From positions 1-64,000 of the forward strand of contig CAKPRG010000003.1 of assembly GCA_934182465.1 (NCBI GenBank): a stretch of 64,000 bases of DNA, in the 5' to 3' direction. The position numbers and the translations under genes are program-made. The notes below the pieces were generated by a model, which searched no databases, was not told the origin of the DNA, and saw only the letters and a program-made list of their open reading frames with translations. This DNA comes from an uncultured Clostridia bacterium (lineage in GTDB: Bacteria > Bacillota > Clostridia > TANB77 > CAG-508). Positions 46,121 through 53,566 of the stretch are shown here, in pieces. The number at the start of each line of letters is the position of its first letter. The first letter of the stretch is position 1.

Positions 46121-46895
46121 CTTTTTCCTCCTTTAATGAAAATATAATTGGCAAATGATCACTAAATTCTTTATTTACTTTATTGTTTTTTATTAAATTT
46201 TTACCATCTATTTCTTTTAATATTTCTAATTTTTCATCAACAAATTCTTCAACAAGATTCTGTGAAACTAACACCTGATCGAAAATATTCCAATAATAAT
46301 TCAAATCACTTCCATTATTATAAAAATACGTTCCTGGTATTGTTTCAAAATCTCCAAAAAACTTCCACATTGGATTGTATAATACATTCTTTTCAATTCC
46401 TTGAACAGTCCTTTTACAATATTCTTTTGTTGGTAAAGCTAACAGCCCTGTTAATGCTGACATTGCACTTTCAAATGGATTACAATTAAAATCTCCTACA
46501 ACTAAAGCTTTATCATACTTTTCTACATCACTTTTCAAAGTTGAAGCTGCTAATTTTATGTCACCTTCCTGTGTATAAAGTTTACTTGGAAGATGTGTTG
46601 CAAATAGTTCAAATTCTAAATCATGCTTTTTTATAAAAATTGAAATATAATGAGTATTATCATTATGTAATTCAGTAAAAATATTTTTCTTACATATAAT
46701 TTTAATTTTCTTACAAGCAATCGGTCTTATTTCTTTATAATGCATATTTTCTATGTATAAGTCATTTATTAATGAATCTATATTATCAACATATTCAGCT
46801 AAAATTACAATATCTATACAATACTTTTTTATTGCTAGTAATAAGACTTCATTAATTTTTTCATTTCTATGTGTATTCCAAAATAAAATATTCAT
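46113..46895 (-). CDS. Endonuclease/exonuclease/phosphatase-family protein
   Basis: This 260-residue enzyme has the metal-dependent EEP (DNase I-like) fold. The catalytic set is complete: N7 (FWNTHR), E34 (ILAEYV), H101 (ATHLPS), D135 and N137 (VGDFNCNP), D206 (FDQVLV) and D246-H247 (FSDHLP). It has no signal peptide and acts in the cytoplasm, on nucleic acid or a phosphoester. It is expressed from a strong promoter (46917-46994) and overlaps its partner gene. The setting among toxin genes favours a defence or toxin role. Confidence 0.85.
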   Translation of the reverse strand: MNILFWNTHRNEKINEVLLLAIKKYCIDIVILAEYVDNIDSLINDLYIENMHYKEIRPIACKKIKIICKKNIFTELHNDNTHYISIFIKKHDLEFELFATHLPSKLYTQEGDIKLAASTLKSDVEKYDKALVVGDFNCNPFESAMSALTGLLALPTKEYCKRTVQGIEKNVLYNPMWKFFGDFETIPGTYFYNNGSDLNYYWNIFDQVLVSQNLVEEFVDEKLEILKEIDGKNLIKNNKVNKEFSDHLPIIFSLKEEKDG

Positions 46896-46916
46896 TTTTC
46901 ATCTCTTTTTACTCTG

Positions 46917-46994
46917 ATTATTTAAAATATCTAATATCTCTGTTTATTACTTTATCACATCTATGTAGATTTTTCAATCTGTCGAAAACAGTAG
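46917..46994 (-). promoter_or_regulatory. Duplicated promoter cassette, copy 2 (drives the EEP gene)
   Basis: On the minus strand TTGAAA (46972-46977), 17 bp and TAAAGT (46949-46954) give a predicted start near 46942, 47 nt before the EEP ATG. Most of the 78 bp match 43088-43163. The remaining gap to 47211 holds a terminator and a decayed gene fragment. Confidence 0.65.
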
Positions 46995-47032
46995 ATATTT
47001 TTATATTTTTCAAAAATATAAAAATATATAAA

Positions 47033-47068
47033 AATAGAGTAATTATTTAATAGGATAACTACTCTATT
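47033..47068 (-). terminator. Terminator hairpin
   Basis: AATAGAGTAATTAT (47033-47046) pairs with ATAACTACTCTATT (47055-47068) with one G-U. TTTTTATATA follows on the minus strand. It ends the transcript of the small zinc-site gene at 47212. Confidence 0.7.
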
Positions 47069-47145
47069 CTGTTAAGTGTTTATAAAATAAATCCAAAACT
47101 ATTACTTATTTATATATAATATATTAAAACAATAATATTTTATAT

Positions 47146-47205
47146 GCAGTTGTTTTTCTTTTATTGCATACTCTTCAACTTTTATAATTATTTTATTTTT
47201 TAATT
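47146..47205 (-). pseudogene. Decayed copy of the 55-residue gene
   Basis: The fragment encodes NKIIIKVEEYAIKEK, matching the centre of the protein at 44554-44721 (NTKIIIKTEEYTVKTK). DNA identity is high over TTTTATAATTATTTTA. It lacks a start and both ends and lies just past the stop of the 59-residue gene. Confidence 0.5.
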
Positions 47206-47211
47206 TGTGAA

Positions 47212-47391
47212 TTAAATATTTCTAAAACAATTTTTGCAACGTGCAATATAATTTTGATTTTCTTTTATAACATCTTCTTCATAATCATAAAATTTATATC
47301 CAGAATCACTTTCTAAAATATTTCTAGCTTTACAACACTTCCCATATATATGCAATTTGCTTGTCCTTGTATTTAATACATATTTTTTCAT
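47212..47391 (-). CDS. Small Ada-like zinc-site protein
   Basis: This 59-residue protein, KYVLNTRTSKLHIYGKC with CKNC near the end, has H14, C19-C20, C52 and C55 arranged like the Ada-type metal site also seen at the end of the lipoprotein at 43811. The frame opens at 47418, but the ATG at 47391 has AAAGGG upstream at usable spacing. There is no membrane segment. It could be a stand-alone zinc adaptor, and its function is unknown. Confidence 0.6.
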   Translation of the reverse strand: MKKYVLNTRTSKLHIYGKCCKARNILESDSGYKFYDYEEDVIKENQNYIARCKNCFRNI

Positions 47392-47574
47392 ATTTACAAT
47401 TATCCCTTTCATTATCAAATATTCATTTATAGAATTAATATCAAATGTATTATCATTTGCCTTTCCTATCCTATCATTTTTTCTTAGTATTCACTTGCAT
47501 TTTTTAATTAATTTATATCATATTTTTTAACAATTGTATATCTGCTAATTGCAATAATATTATAATTAGCCAAA

Positions 47575-47607
47575 AATAAAGTAACTATTAAAAATAATTA
47601 CTTTATT
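47575..47607 (-). terminator. Terminator of the ApeA-like gene
   Basis: AATAAAGTAACTATT (47575-47589) pairs with AATAATTACTTTATT (47593-47607), and the minus strand runs on into TTTTTGG. It lies about 50 nt past the ApeA-like stop. The stem resembles those at 47033 and 54691. Confidence 0.7.
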
Positions 47608-47655
47608 CAATTTTTATAAATTACTATCACTTCTAGTATTTTTTAACTAAACTTA

Positions 47656-49008
47656 TTAAATTATCCCATTCATTCCTAAAAACATAATCTTTTCACTATA
47701 TATTTCTTTAGATAGACCTATACATTGTAGCATCATTACATAATTCAACTTTCTAAGTAATTCATAAATTCCTAAGGAAATATTATCTAATTTCACAATA
47801 TGACTATGTGTAATATTGTCTCTATCTTTAATTGCTTTAGAAATTGAATTAGATATTCCATTACTTTCAATATCTTCCCTTAAAGTATAATAAATACTAT
47901 TAAGAACAAATTCATTTTCTTTTAACTCATTATTTATACATTTTTCCAACTTTAAGTTAGCATTTGCTATAATATTCATAAATCGCTTTATAAATTTTCT
48001 TTTAGTTCCATCTACTCCCTTGTATTTTTCATCAAGAATTACTAATAATGGTAATATTTCTTTTTTTACATCTTCTAATTTAGTATCTTCTTTAGTTGTG
48101 TTTTCTTTATTGTTTGAATGTATATATTCATAAATACCTTCAAAACAAGAAAACATATAACAATAATCTCTAACTCTCAAAAATGTCATTTCATTTTCTT
48201 GATCTGGAATACCACTAGCAATATAATTACATTTATCTAAAAATTCAAACATATTACTTAAATGATTTTTTAATATATCATAATCTAGCATTTCTTTAGT
48301 TGTATCAAGTACTTCCATATATGGAAGTATTATTTTAGCTATCATTATATTTTTTCCATTACAATCTTTAGTTTCTAAAAAAACATCATCGTAAGAAATA
48401 TTCTTTCTATTTGAACATACTTCAAAAAAAGTATTTATAGTTCTTATATCATCTATTACAGAATCATAATCTTTCTTATGACTATATTTTACTTTTAATA
48501 AAGAATTATAATTATCAAATGTTATTATTCCATCATTTTTCCAACCCGGTTCACTTATACTCAATTCAAAAATTAATTCATTTTTATTTAAAATGACATT
48601 CTCTTTCGAAATTGTTTCTTCAACTTTCTTAAAATTTGGTCTTCTATTTTCTTTTAAATTAAAACTAATCATTTTTTGGTTACTATAAAATCTATTAATT
48701 ATCCCACCTGAAAAATTTAATGTATCAATTTTTAAATCTACTATTGAATAATTAGTATTTAATGAAATTAATATACATACTGGAGAACATATATAACAAC
48801 CATTTTTATAGTAAATATTATCATCTATATAAAAAATTACATTATATCTTTCTTCTGTAATTCCATTAAACTCTTTAACATATTTATATTCTTTAAAAAA
48901 GGTAAACTTATTTTCAACAGCCATTAATGTCAATTTTTTATCTTCATATACAAATGTATATTTTTCATTATTATAATCTATATATCCTCTTAAATATATT
49001 TTATTCAT
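47656..49008 (-). CDS. ApeA-like HEPN-domain protein (putative anti-phage RNase)
   Basis: This protein is about 450 residues. The N-terminal 230 residues are beta-rich (LRGYIDYNNEKYTFVYEDKK), in the style of the ApeA N-terminal domain. The C-terminal part is helical and ends with a HEPN ribonuclease motif RDNITH (Rx4H), within KAIKDRDNITHSHIVKL. ApeA proteins abort phage infection by RNA cleavage. The assignment is by architecture and motif, not by alignment. The frame opens at 49020, but the ATG at 49008 has GGAG 6 nt before it. It is 90 bp downstream of hxsB, so it may or may not share that transcript. Confidence 0.62.
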   Translation of the reverse strand: MNKIYLRGYIDYNNEKYTFVYEDKKLTLMAVENKFTFFKEYKYVKEFNGITEERYNVIFYIDDNIYYKNGCYICSPVCILISLNTNYSIVDLKIDTLNFSGGIINRFYSNQKMISFNLKENRRPNFKKVEETISKENVILNKNELIFELSISEPGWKNDGIITFDNYNSLLKVKYSHKKDYDSVIDDIRTINTFFEVCSNRKNISYDDVFLETKDCNGKNIMIAKIILPYMEVLDTTKEMLDYDILKNHLSNMFEFLDKCNYIASGIPDQENEMTFLRVRDYCYMFSCFEGIYEYIHSNNKENTTKEDTKLEDVKKEILPLLVILDEKYKGVDGTKRKFIKRFMNIIANANLKLEKCINNELKENEFVLNSIYYTLREDIESNGISNSISKAIKDRDNITHSHIVKLDNISLGIYELLRKLNYVMMLQCIGLSKEIYSEKIMFLGMNGII

Positions 49009-49098
49009 AAACAACTCCATATCAAATCATTTATATTTTTAGCATAATTTAATTTCCTACTACTTTTATCATATCAGTTTTAGTTCAAACTTAATTTC

Positions 49099-50487
49099 TC
49101 ACATAATCCATTTTTTAAAAATTTCCACAACTTCTGAATCTTTTTGAATATATTCAAATAATATATCTAAGATTCCAGAATATATTTTACATCTATATTC
49201 TTTAGGATTTTGCATAAAGATATTATCATTTTGTGCTAAATTTATAACAGGACATGTACCACAATATGGCATATATACGCAAGTATTACAATATGGTAAG
49301 CATTCTATACAAGATGATACACACATAGCTTTTGTGCAATCGCTTTGCATTAGTTCTTTATAACTATTTTCATAAACATTGCCTAATTTAAAACTATCAT
49401 CTCCCATTTCTGATAACATTCTTCCCTCATCGCAAGTATATATATTACCATCATAATAATATGCTAATTGTCCAATTGCTCCTCCACATGGTGAACGAAG
49501 CTCCATATAATTTACAGGTTGATTTAATAGTATCTTCTTCAAGAAAATATTGCAATGTCCCTCTGACAAAAATATTCCTTTTTTATTTTTTTCTATAATG
49601 TATGATAAAGCTTTTTTATAAAATTCTAAAAATTCCTCTGCCTCGTATCCTACATTTTTCCAATTATTATCTGCTTTTCCTAATTTAGTCAGTGGTCTAA
49701 TAAAAATACTTTCTAATCCTAAATTCACATATTCATCAATCATTTCTTTATACTTATTCAAACTATATTTTGTGGTTGTTTCTATAGCGTTTACTCCAAT
49801 TTCTTTTTCTTTCAGTTTCTTTAGTTTAATAACAGTTTCTTGATATGAATCTTTATTTTTATATGGTCTATTTTTATTTTGTAATTCATGATCACCATCA
49901 ATAGAAGTACATATTGATACATTATTCTCTGCAAAAAAATCTATCATTTCATCAGTTAATAAAGTTAAATTTGAAACTAAATTATATTCTATACACTTTT
50001 CATTTGAAATATTTTTTGAATACTCTATAATATACTTTATTGTATCAAAATTTATCAATGGTTCTCCACCTTGAAATTCAAAAGTCAAATATTTACTTGG
50101 TGATTCCATAGCAATATCAACTGCTTTTTTAGCAACTTCCTTTGACATATTATAATCTTCTTTTTGATTTAAATTTCCCGCTTGACAATAAATGCAATTA
50201 AAATTACAATTTTTACTTACTACAAAAATATGTAAAGTTGTTGGTATTAATAAATATTCTTTTGTTCTCCTTAGTTTAACAGCTTGGAGTGAAGCAAATA
50301 TTTCTTCATTTCCTTCATATATAAAACCTTTTTGTATCATTTCGTCTTTTAAATGAATATTTAATTCTTTTTTTTGTATTAAATTATTAAAGTCTTGTTT
50401 TGATACAAAACAATATTCTCCAACATCATTTGTTATTAAATAGTTATCTTTATTTTCTTTAAAGTTAAAATAATTTAATTTGTACAT
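49099..50487 (-). CDS. hxsB: His-Xaa-Ser system radical SAM maturase HxsB
   Basis: This 462-residue radical SAM enzyme has the cluster motif NCNFNCIYC (C94, C98, C101) in the TIM-barrel half, the FEFQGGEPLINFDTI block typical of HxsB, and a Cys-rich SPASM-like end (CIECLPYCNTC, MPYCGTC, YRC) for auxiliary 4Fe-4S clusters. With HxsC it is expected to modify the His-Xaa-Ser repeats of HxsA; the chemistry is not known to me. It is last in the six-gene operon, 11 nt after hxsC. SD is AGGAAA. Confidence 0.88.
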   Translation of the reverse strand: MYKLNYFNFKENKDNYLITNDVGEYCFVSKQDFNNLIQKKELNIHLKDEMIQKGFIYEGNEEIFASLQAVKLRRTKEYLLIPTTLHIFVVSKNCNFNCIYCQAGNLNQKEDYNMSKEVAKKAVDIAMESPSKYLTFEFQGGEPLINFDTIKYIIEYSKNISNEKCIEYNLVSNLTLLTDEMIDFFAENNVSICTSIDGDHELQNKNRPYKNKDSYQETVIKLKKLKEKEIGVNAIETTTKYSLNKYKEMIDEYVNLGLESIFIRPLTKLGKADNNWKNVGYEAEEFLEFYKKALSYIIEKNKKGIFLSEGHCNIFLKKILLNQPVNYMELRSPCGGAIGQLAYYYDGNIYTCDEGRMLSEMGDDSFKLGNVYENSYKELMQSDCTKAMCVSSCIECLPYCNTCVYMPYCGTCPVINLAQNDNIFMQNPKEYRCKIYSGILDILFEYIQKDSEVVEIFKKWIM

Positions 50488-50498
50488 CTTTATTTTTC

Positions 50499-51656
50499 CT
50501 ATCTTATTGGTTTTATTTCTATTTCTTTTACATTAATTGTTGAATTAAAAAATCCACCACAATCATTTTTAGCCAAACAATTATCACATCCATTTTTATA
50601 TCTAATTTTATAATCAGTTATACTTTTATGTGCTATACTATATAATCTTTCATCTAAATTGCATAATGGAAAATTATATAAGTTAGTAATTATTCCTGAT
50701 CTCATAGTATTTATACATGCATTATATAAAATTTTTTTAAATTTGTTAAAATTAATCCATACTTCTTCTTTATTTTTATAGGCATTTCCTGTCATTTCTA
50801 ATGCCATTATATTAACTATTTTTGCTTTTGGAAATTCATTTGCTATAAATTTTGTAGTATCTTCCAAATATTTATAATTTTTCTTTAAAACAACTATTCT
50901 TATTTCAACATCTATATCATTTTGTATTAATCTTTTTATTCCTATAACAGTTTGATTAAAACTCCCTAATGTTCTAGTTATTTCATCATGTAATTTACTA
51001 TTATCAGCATAAATTGGTATTGCAACACGTATATTCTTTGGAATTACATCCTTAAATTTATTTGTAAAAATTTTATCAGCAAAAATTCTTCCATTTGTTA
51101 ATAATAAAAAATCAGTACACGGCAAATTAAATTTACATACATCTAATAATTTTAATAAATTTTCTTTTAATAAACCTGGCTCACCTCCAGTTATTGTTAT
51201 ATGTTTAGTATCATTAGGAATGTATTTTACTTGCTCTATTAATTTTTTTATATCAGGATTTTCTCTCGTATTTCTAACTATATCAGAATCTGGACACATA
51301 ATGCAGTTAGAATTACATTGATTAGTTACTACAATTACATTGTCTTCAGAATCATCTCTATATAATACTCTAATTGCTTCATTATCTATTATTTCTATAA
51401 CATCATAGTCTAATAAAGTATCATAGTCTTTTATATTATTACAATAATTGATATCTTCAAGATTTATATTTTTAGGTTTATTTTCAAAAATATATCCTTT
51501 ATATCCTTTTTGAAATAGATCAAGATTTTTATCATCTAATATTTGTATGTATTTTTCTTTATCTGTAACATTGTCATTTTTGATTACTTTTCCTAAAATA
51601 TATTTGTCAAAATTTCTTACAATAATATTTCCTTTTAATATCAATGGTCTATACAT
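50499..51656 (-). CDS. hxsC: His-Xaa-Ser system radical SAM maturase HxsC
   Basis: This 385-residue enzyme has an N-terminal domain of about 100 residues, then VIVVTNQCNSNCIMCPDSD (C114, C118, C121) and ITITGGEPGLL. The C-terminus carries GCDNCLAKNDC (C357, C360, C366), a possible auxiliary iron-sulphur site. The YRDDSEDNVIVVTNQCN stretch matches the HxsC style (an RxDS block before the cluster). It follows the A24 peptidase gene by 14 nt and precedes hxsB by 11 nt. SD is AAGGAGA. Confidence 0.87.
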   Translation of the reverse strand: MYRPLILKGNIIVRNFDKYILGKVIKNDNVTDKEKYIQILDDKNLDLFQKGYKGYIFENKPKNINLEDINYCNNIKDYDTLLDYDVIEIIDNEAIRVLYRDDSEDNVIVVTNQCNSNCIMCPDSDIVRNTRENPDIKKLIEQVKYIPNDTKHITITGGEPGLLKENLLKLLDVCKFNLPCTDFLLLTNGRIFADKIFTNKFKDVIPKNIRVAIPIYADNSKLHDEITRTLGSFNQTVIGIKRLIQNDIDVEIRIVVLKKNYKYLEDTTKFIANEFPKAKIVNIMALEMTGNAYKNKEEVWINFNKFKKILYNACINTMRSGIITNLYNFPLCNLDERLYSIAHKSITDYKIRYKNGCDNCLAKNDCGGFFNSTINVKEIEIKPIR

Positions 51657-51670
51657 ATCATATTATCTCC

Positions 51671-52708
51671 TTAACAATATAATTTTAAAATAAAAAACAA
51701 AATTTCTCCTACCAGCATAAATGGTGCAAATGGCATATGTCTCACAATTTCAATTGTTTCTTTACCATTTTTACTTTTGCTCCATCTTTTTATGCTTTCT
51801 ACTTCTTCTATTGTAAGTCTTGAATCAGTTGTTTCCGTTGTTTGTTGAGGTAATCCTTTTACCCTTGAACCATAAAATTTTAATATACTCTTAAATGATA
51901 AAATCATTCTTGGCTTTAAATTGATTATTTTTATCTCCTCGTAATTATATTTTTCTGATACATTTCTAAATAGCATTATTACTAATACCAATAACAATAT
52001 TTTAAAATTGACCGAATGTAATTCGATTCCAAACATGATATAATATATAATGTTCAAAATTATAAATATATACATTGTAATAAAAAATTTTTTTTCTTCT
52101 CTAATTACTCTATAAGTAAAAATTAAAATTAACATATTACATATCAATATCAATCCATTATTATTTATTTTAAAATCATTCAAAAATTTAAAAGTTATAT
52201 TGTTGATAAATAATATAATAAAATATCCCATAAAATATTGTATTATAAAATTTTTCAACTCTATTTTTTCCAATTTTAGATCTTTAATTTTTTTTATTTT
52301 TTCTTTATCTTTTATCCATAAATAAATTGTTTCAATTGCTACATAAATAAAAGCTACACTAAATATCATAATTAATAAATTTAAAGCTGGAAAAATATTA
52401 TTCGTTTCAACTTCATAAATTTCATAAGGTATCATTAACACAATTGATAAAAACAATTTTGCATCTCCTGCGGCCCAAATTTTAAAATTAAAAAATAGGA
52501 ATGAAATTATTACACTTATACCAAAATTAATTAAATAATTTTTTATATAGGCTATCTCTATTTGATTACATAAGATTATATATACTAAAATACTTATTAT
52601 TACTGCAACTATTATATTTTTGTTATATATTTTTTTATTTTTAAAGTCTGTAATACTAGATACACAACCTAAAATTATTGCAATTATACTTTGTATATAT
52701 GCTAACAT
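51671..52708 (-). CDS. A24 prepilin-peptidase-like protein in the Hxs operon
   Basis: This 345-residue polytopic membrane aspartyl protease belongs to the CpaA/TadV-like group. The two catalytic aspartates are D21 (SSITDFKNKKIYN) and D82 (WAAGDAKLF; the usual GxGD has Ala in the first position). It is about twice the length of CpaA: after the usual helices come more membrane helices (about 105-240) and a soluble tail (about 265-325, QQTTETTDSRLTIEEVES) before a last helix. No pilin or pilus-assembly gene is nearby. It overlaps hxsD by 7 nt, so it is translated as part of the Hxs set. It may process HxsA or the MORN protein. Confidence 0.8.
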   Translation of the reverse strand: MLAYIQSIIAIILGCVSSITDFKNKKIYNKNIIVAVIISILVYIILCNQIEIAYIKNYLINFGISVIISFLFFNFKIWAAGDAKLFLSIVLMIPYEIYEVETNNIFPALNLLIMIFSVAFIYVAIETIYLWIKDKEKIKKIKDLKLEKIELKNFIIQYFMGYFIILFINNITFKFLNDFKINNNGLILICNMLILIFTYRVIREEKKFFITMYIFIILNIIYYIMFGIELHSVNFKILLLVLVIMLFRNVSEKYNYEEIKIINLKPRMILSFKSILKFYGSRVKGLPQQTTETTDSRLTIEEVESIKRWSKSKNGKETIEIVRHMPFAPFMLVGEILFFILKLYC

Positions 52709-53127
52709 TTATTTTCCTCTTTTTTTTCATATTTATCAAACCAATTTACAGCAATTTCATCTATACTATATTTATCTTCAAGTTCTCCCTCGTTTTTTTC
52801 TTTTTCATTTTCTTCAATTTCTATACAAGTTGTATATAAAGCTCTACCAATTATTAATTCTCTTAAATTTTTTGTTTCTAATGAAATATTATATCTTAAA
52901 GATTCTCTTAAAAAATCATTATATAATTCTCCTATTAATTTATCCCAAGATATTTTGTCTCTTTTTAATAATATTTGAACTATTATTTTGTCATCCCTAT
53001 CTTCTATTTTTGTATAAATGTCATCCATAAAATTAGTTAACGCTTTTTTTACAGCTGTTAGAGGATATATTTTTTTAGATAAAATTATTTCTGCAAAATC
53101 TTCTTTTATTGTATAAAATTTTTCCAT
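52702..53127 (-). CDS. hxsD: His-Xaa-Ser system protein HxsD
   Basis: This 141-residue cytoplasmic protein shows the block LYNDFLRESLRYNISLETKN, which matches the LLNDYxLRE signature by which HxsD is defined, followed by LRELIIGRALY. The last 30 residues are acidic. HxsD is a constant partner of HxsB and HxsC and may present the substrate, but its biochemistry is unproven. It lies 10 nt after hxsA. SD is AAGGAGA. Confidence 0.85.
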   Translation of the reverse strand: MEKFYTIKEDFAEIILSKKIYPLTAVKKALTNFMDDIYTKIEDRDDKIIVQILLKRDKISWDKLIGELYNDFLRESLRYNISLETKNLRELIIGRALYTTCIEIEENEKEKNEGELEDKYSIDEIAVNWFDKYEKKEENKC

Positions 53128-53137
53128 ATTTTTCTCC

Positions 53138-53554
53138 TTATTTTATTTGTGGTGTTGTTGGTGGAATTGTAGGCTTTTGAAAATCAGGTTGTGTTACAGT
53201 AGCTGGTATTGTGTTAGTATTAATACTAGAATTGCTATGTGTAGCAGCTGTACTACTATGATTACTGTGAGTTGAACTACTATGACTACTATGTGTACTA
53301 CTTTGATGACTTTGGTGACTTACATGTCCTCCAGATGCTGAAGAATGTGATGAATGAGAAGAATGTGACCTATGAGATGAATGTGATCTATGTGCTCCAT
53401 ATACTTCATCAGCAAAAATTATTCCTGCAATTAATAATAATGATCCTACTGTTAAAATTTTTCCTCTGCTTATGTTTCCTTCTTCTTCATATAAAAAATC
53501 ACTTATCTTTCTATTTATTTTTGGAATTAATTTTTCTTCATTTTCAAATTTCAT
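53138..53554 (-). CDS. hxsA: His-Xaa-Ser repeat protein HxsA (modification substrate)
   Basis: This 138-residue protein has a charged leader (1-31, with G31), a hydrophobic segment (about 33-48) and a repeat region at 55-108. The repeat has 14 histidines: twelve in His-Xaa-Ser triplets (HRS, HSS, HVS, HQS) and two as HSN. A Pro/Thr tail follows (115-138). The first repeats are strictly spaced by three residues and later ones drift. The likely modified residues are in the repeats. Cleavage could be by a leader-type peptidase after G31 or by signal peptidase near 48-54. SD is GGGGGAT. It is second in the operon, just after the MORN gene. Confidence 0.88.
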   Translation of the reverse strand: MKFENEEKLIPKINRKISDFLYEEEGNISRGKILTVGSLLLIAGIIFADEVYGAHRSHSSHRSHSSHSSHSSASGGHVSHQSHQSSTHSSHSSSTHSNHSSTAATHSNSSINTNTIPATVTQPDFQKPTIPPTTPQIK

Positions 53555-53566
53555 AAAATCCCCCTA

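Noticed and set aside
41632..49008. Prophage or integrative element
   Set aside because: No integrase, terminase, portal, relaxase or tRNA-linked attachment site was seen; the content is defence-like genes only.
51671..52708. Type IV pilus or Tad locus
   Set aside because: Only the peptidase is present; no pilin, assembly ATPase or platform gene is seen, and the neighbours are Hxs genes.
53200..53420. Regular short DNA repeats that could suggest a CRISPR or satellite array
   Set aside because: They are the codons of the His-Xaa-Ser repeats of hxsA; period and sequence follow the protein, and there are no spacers.
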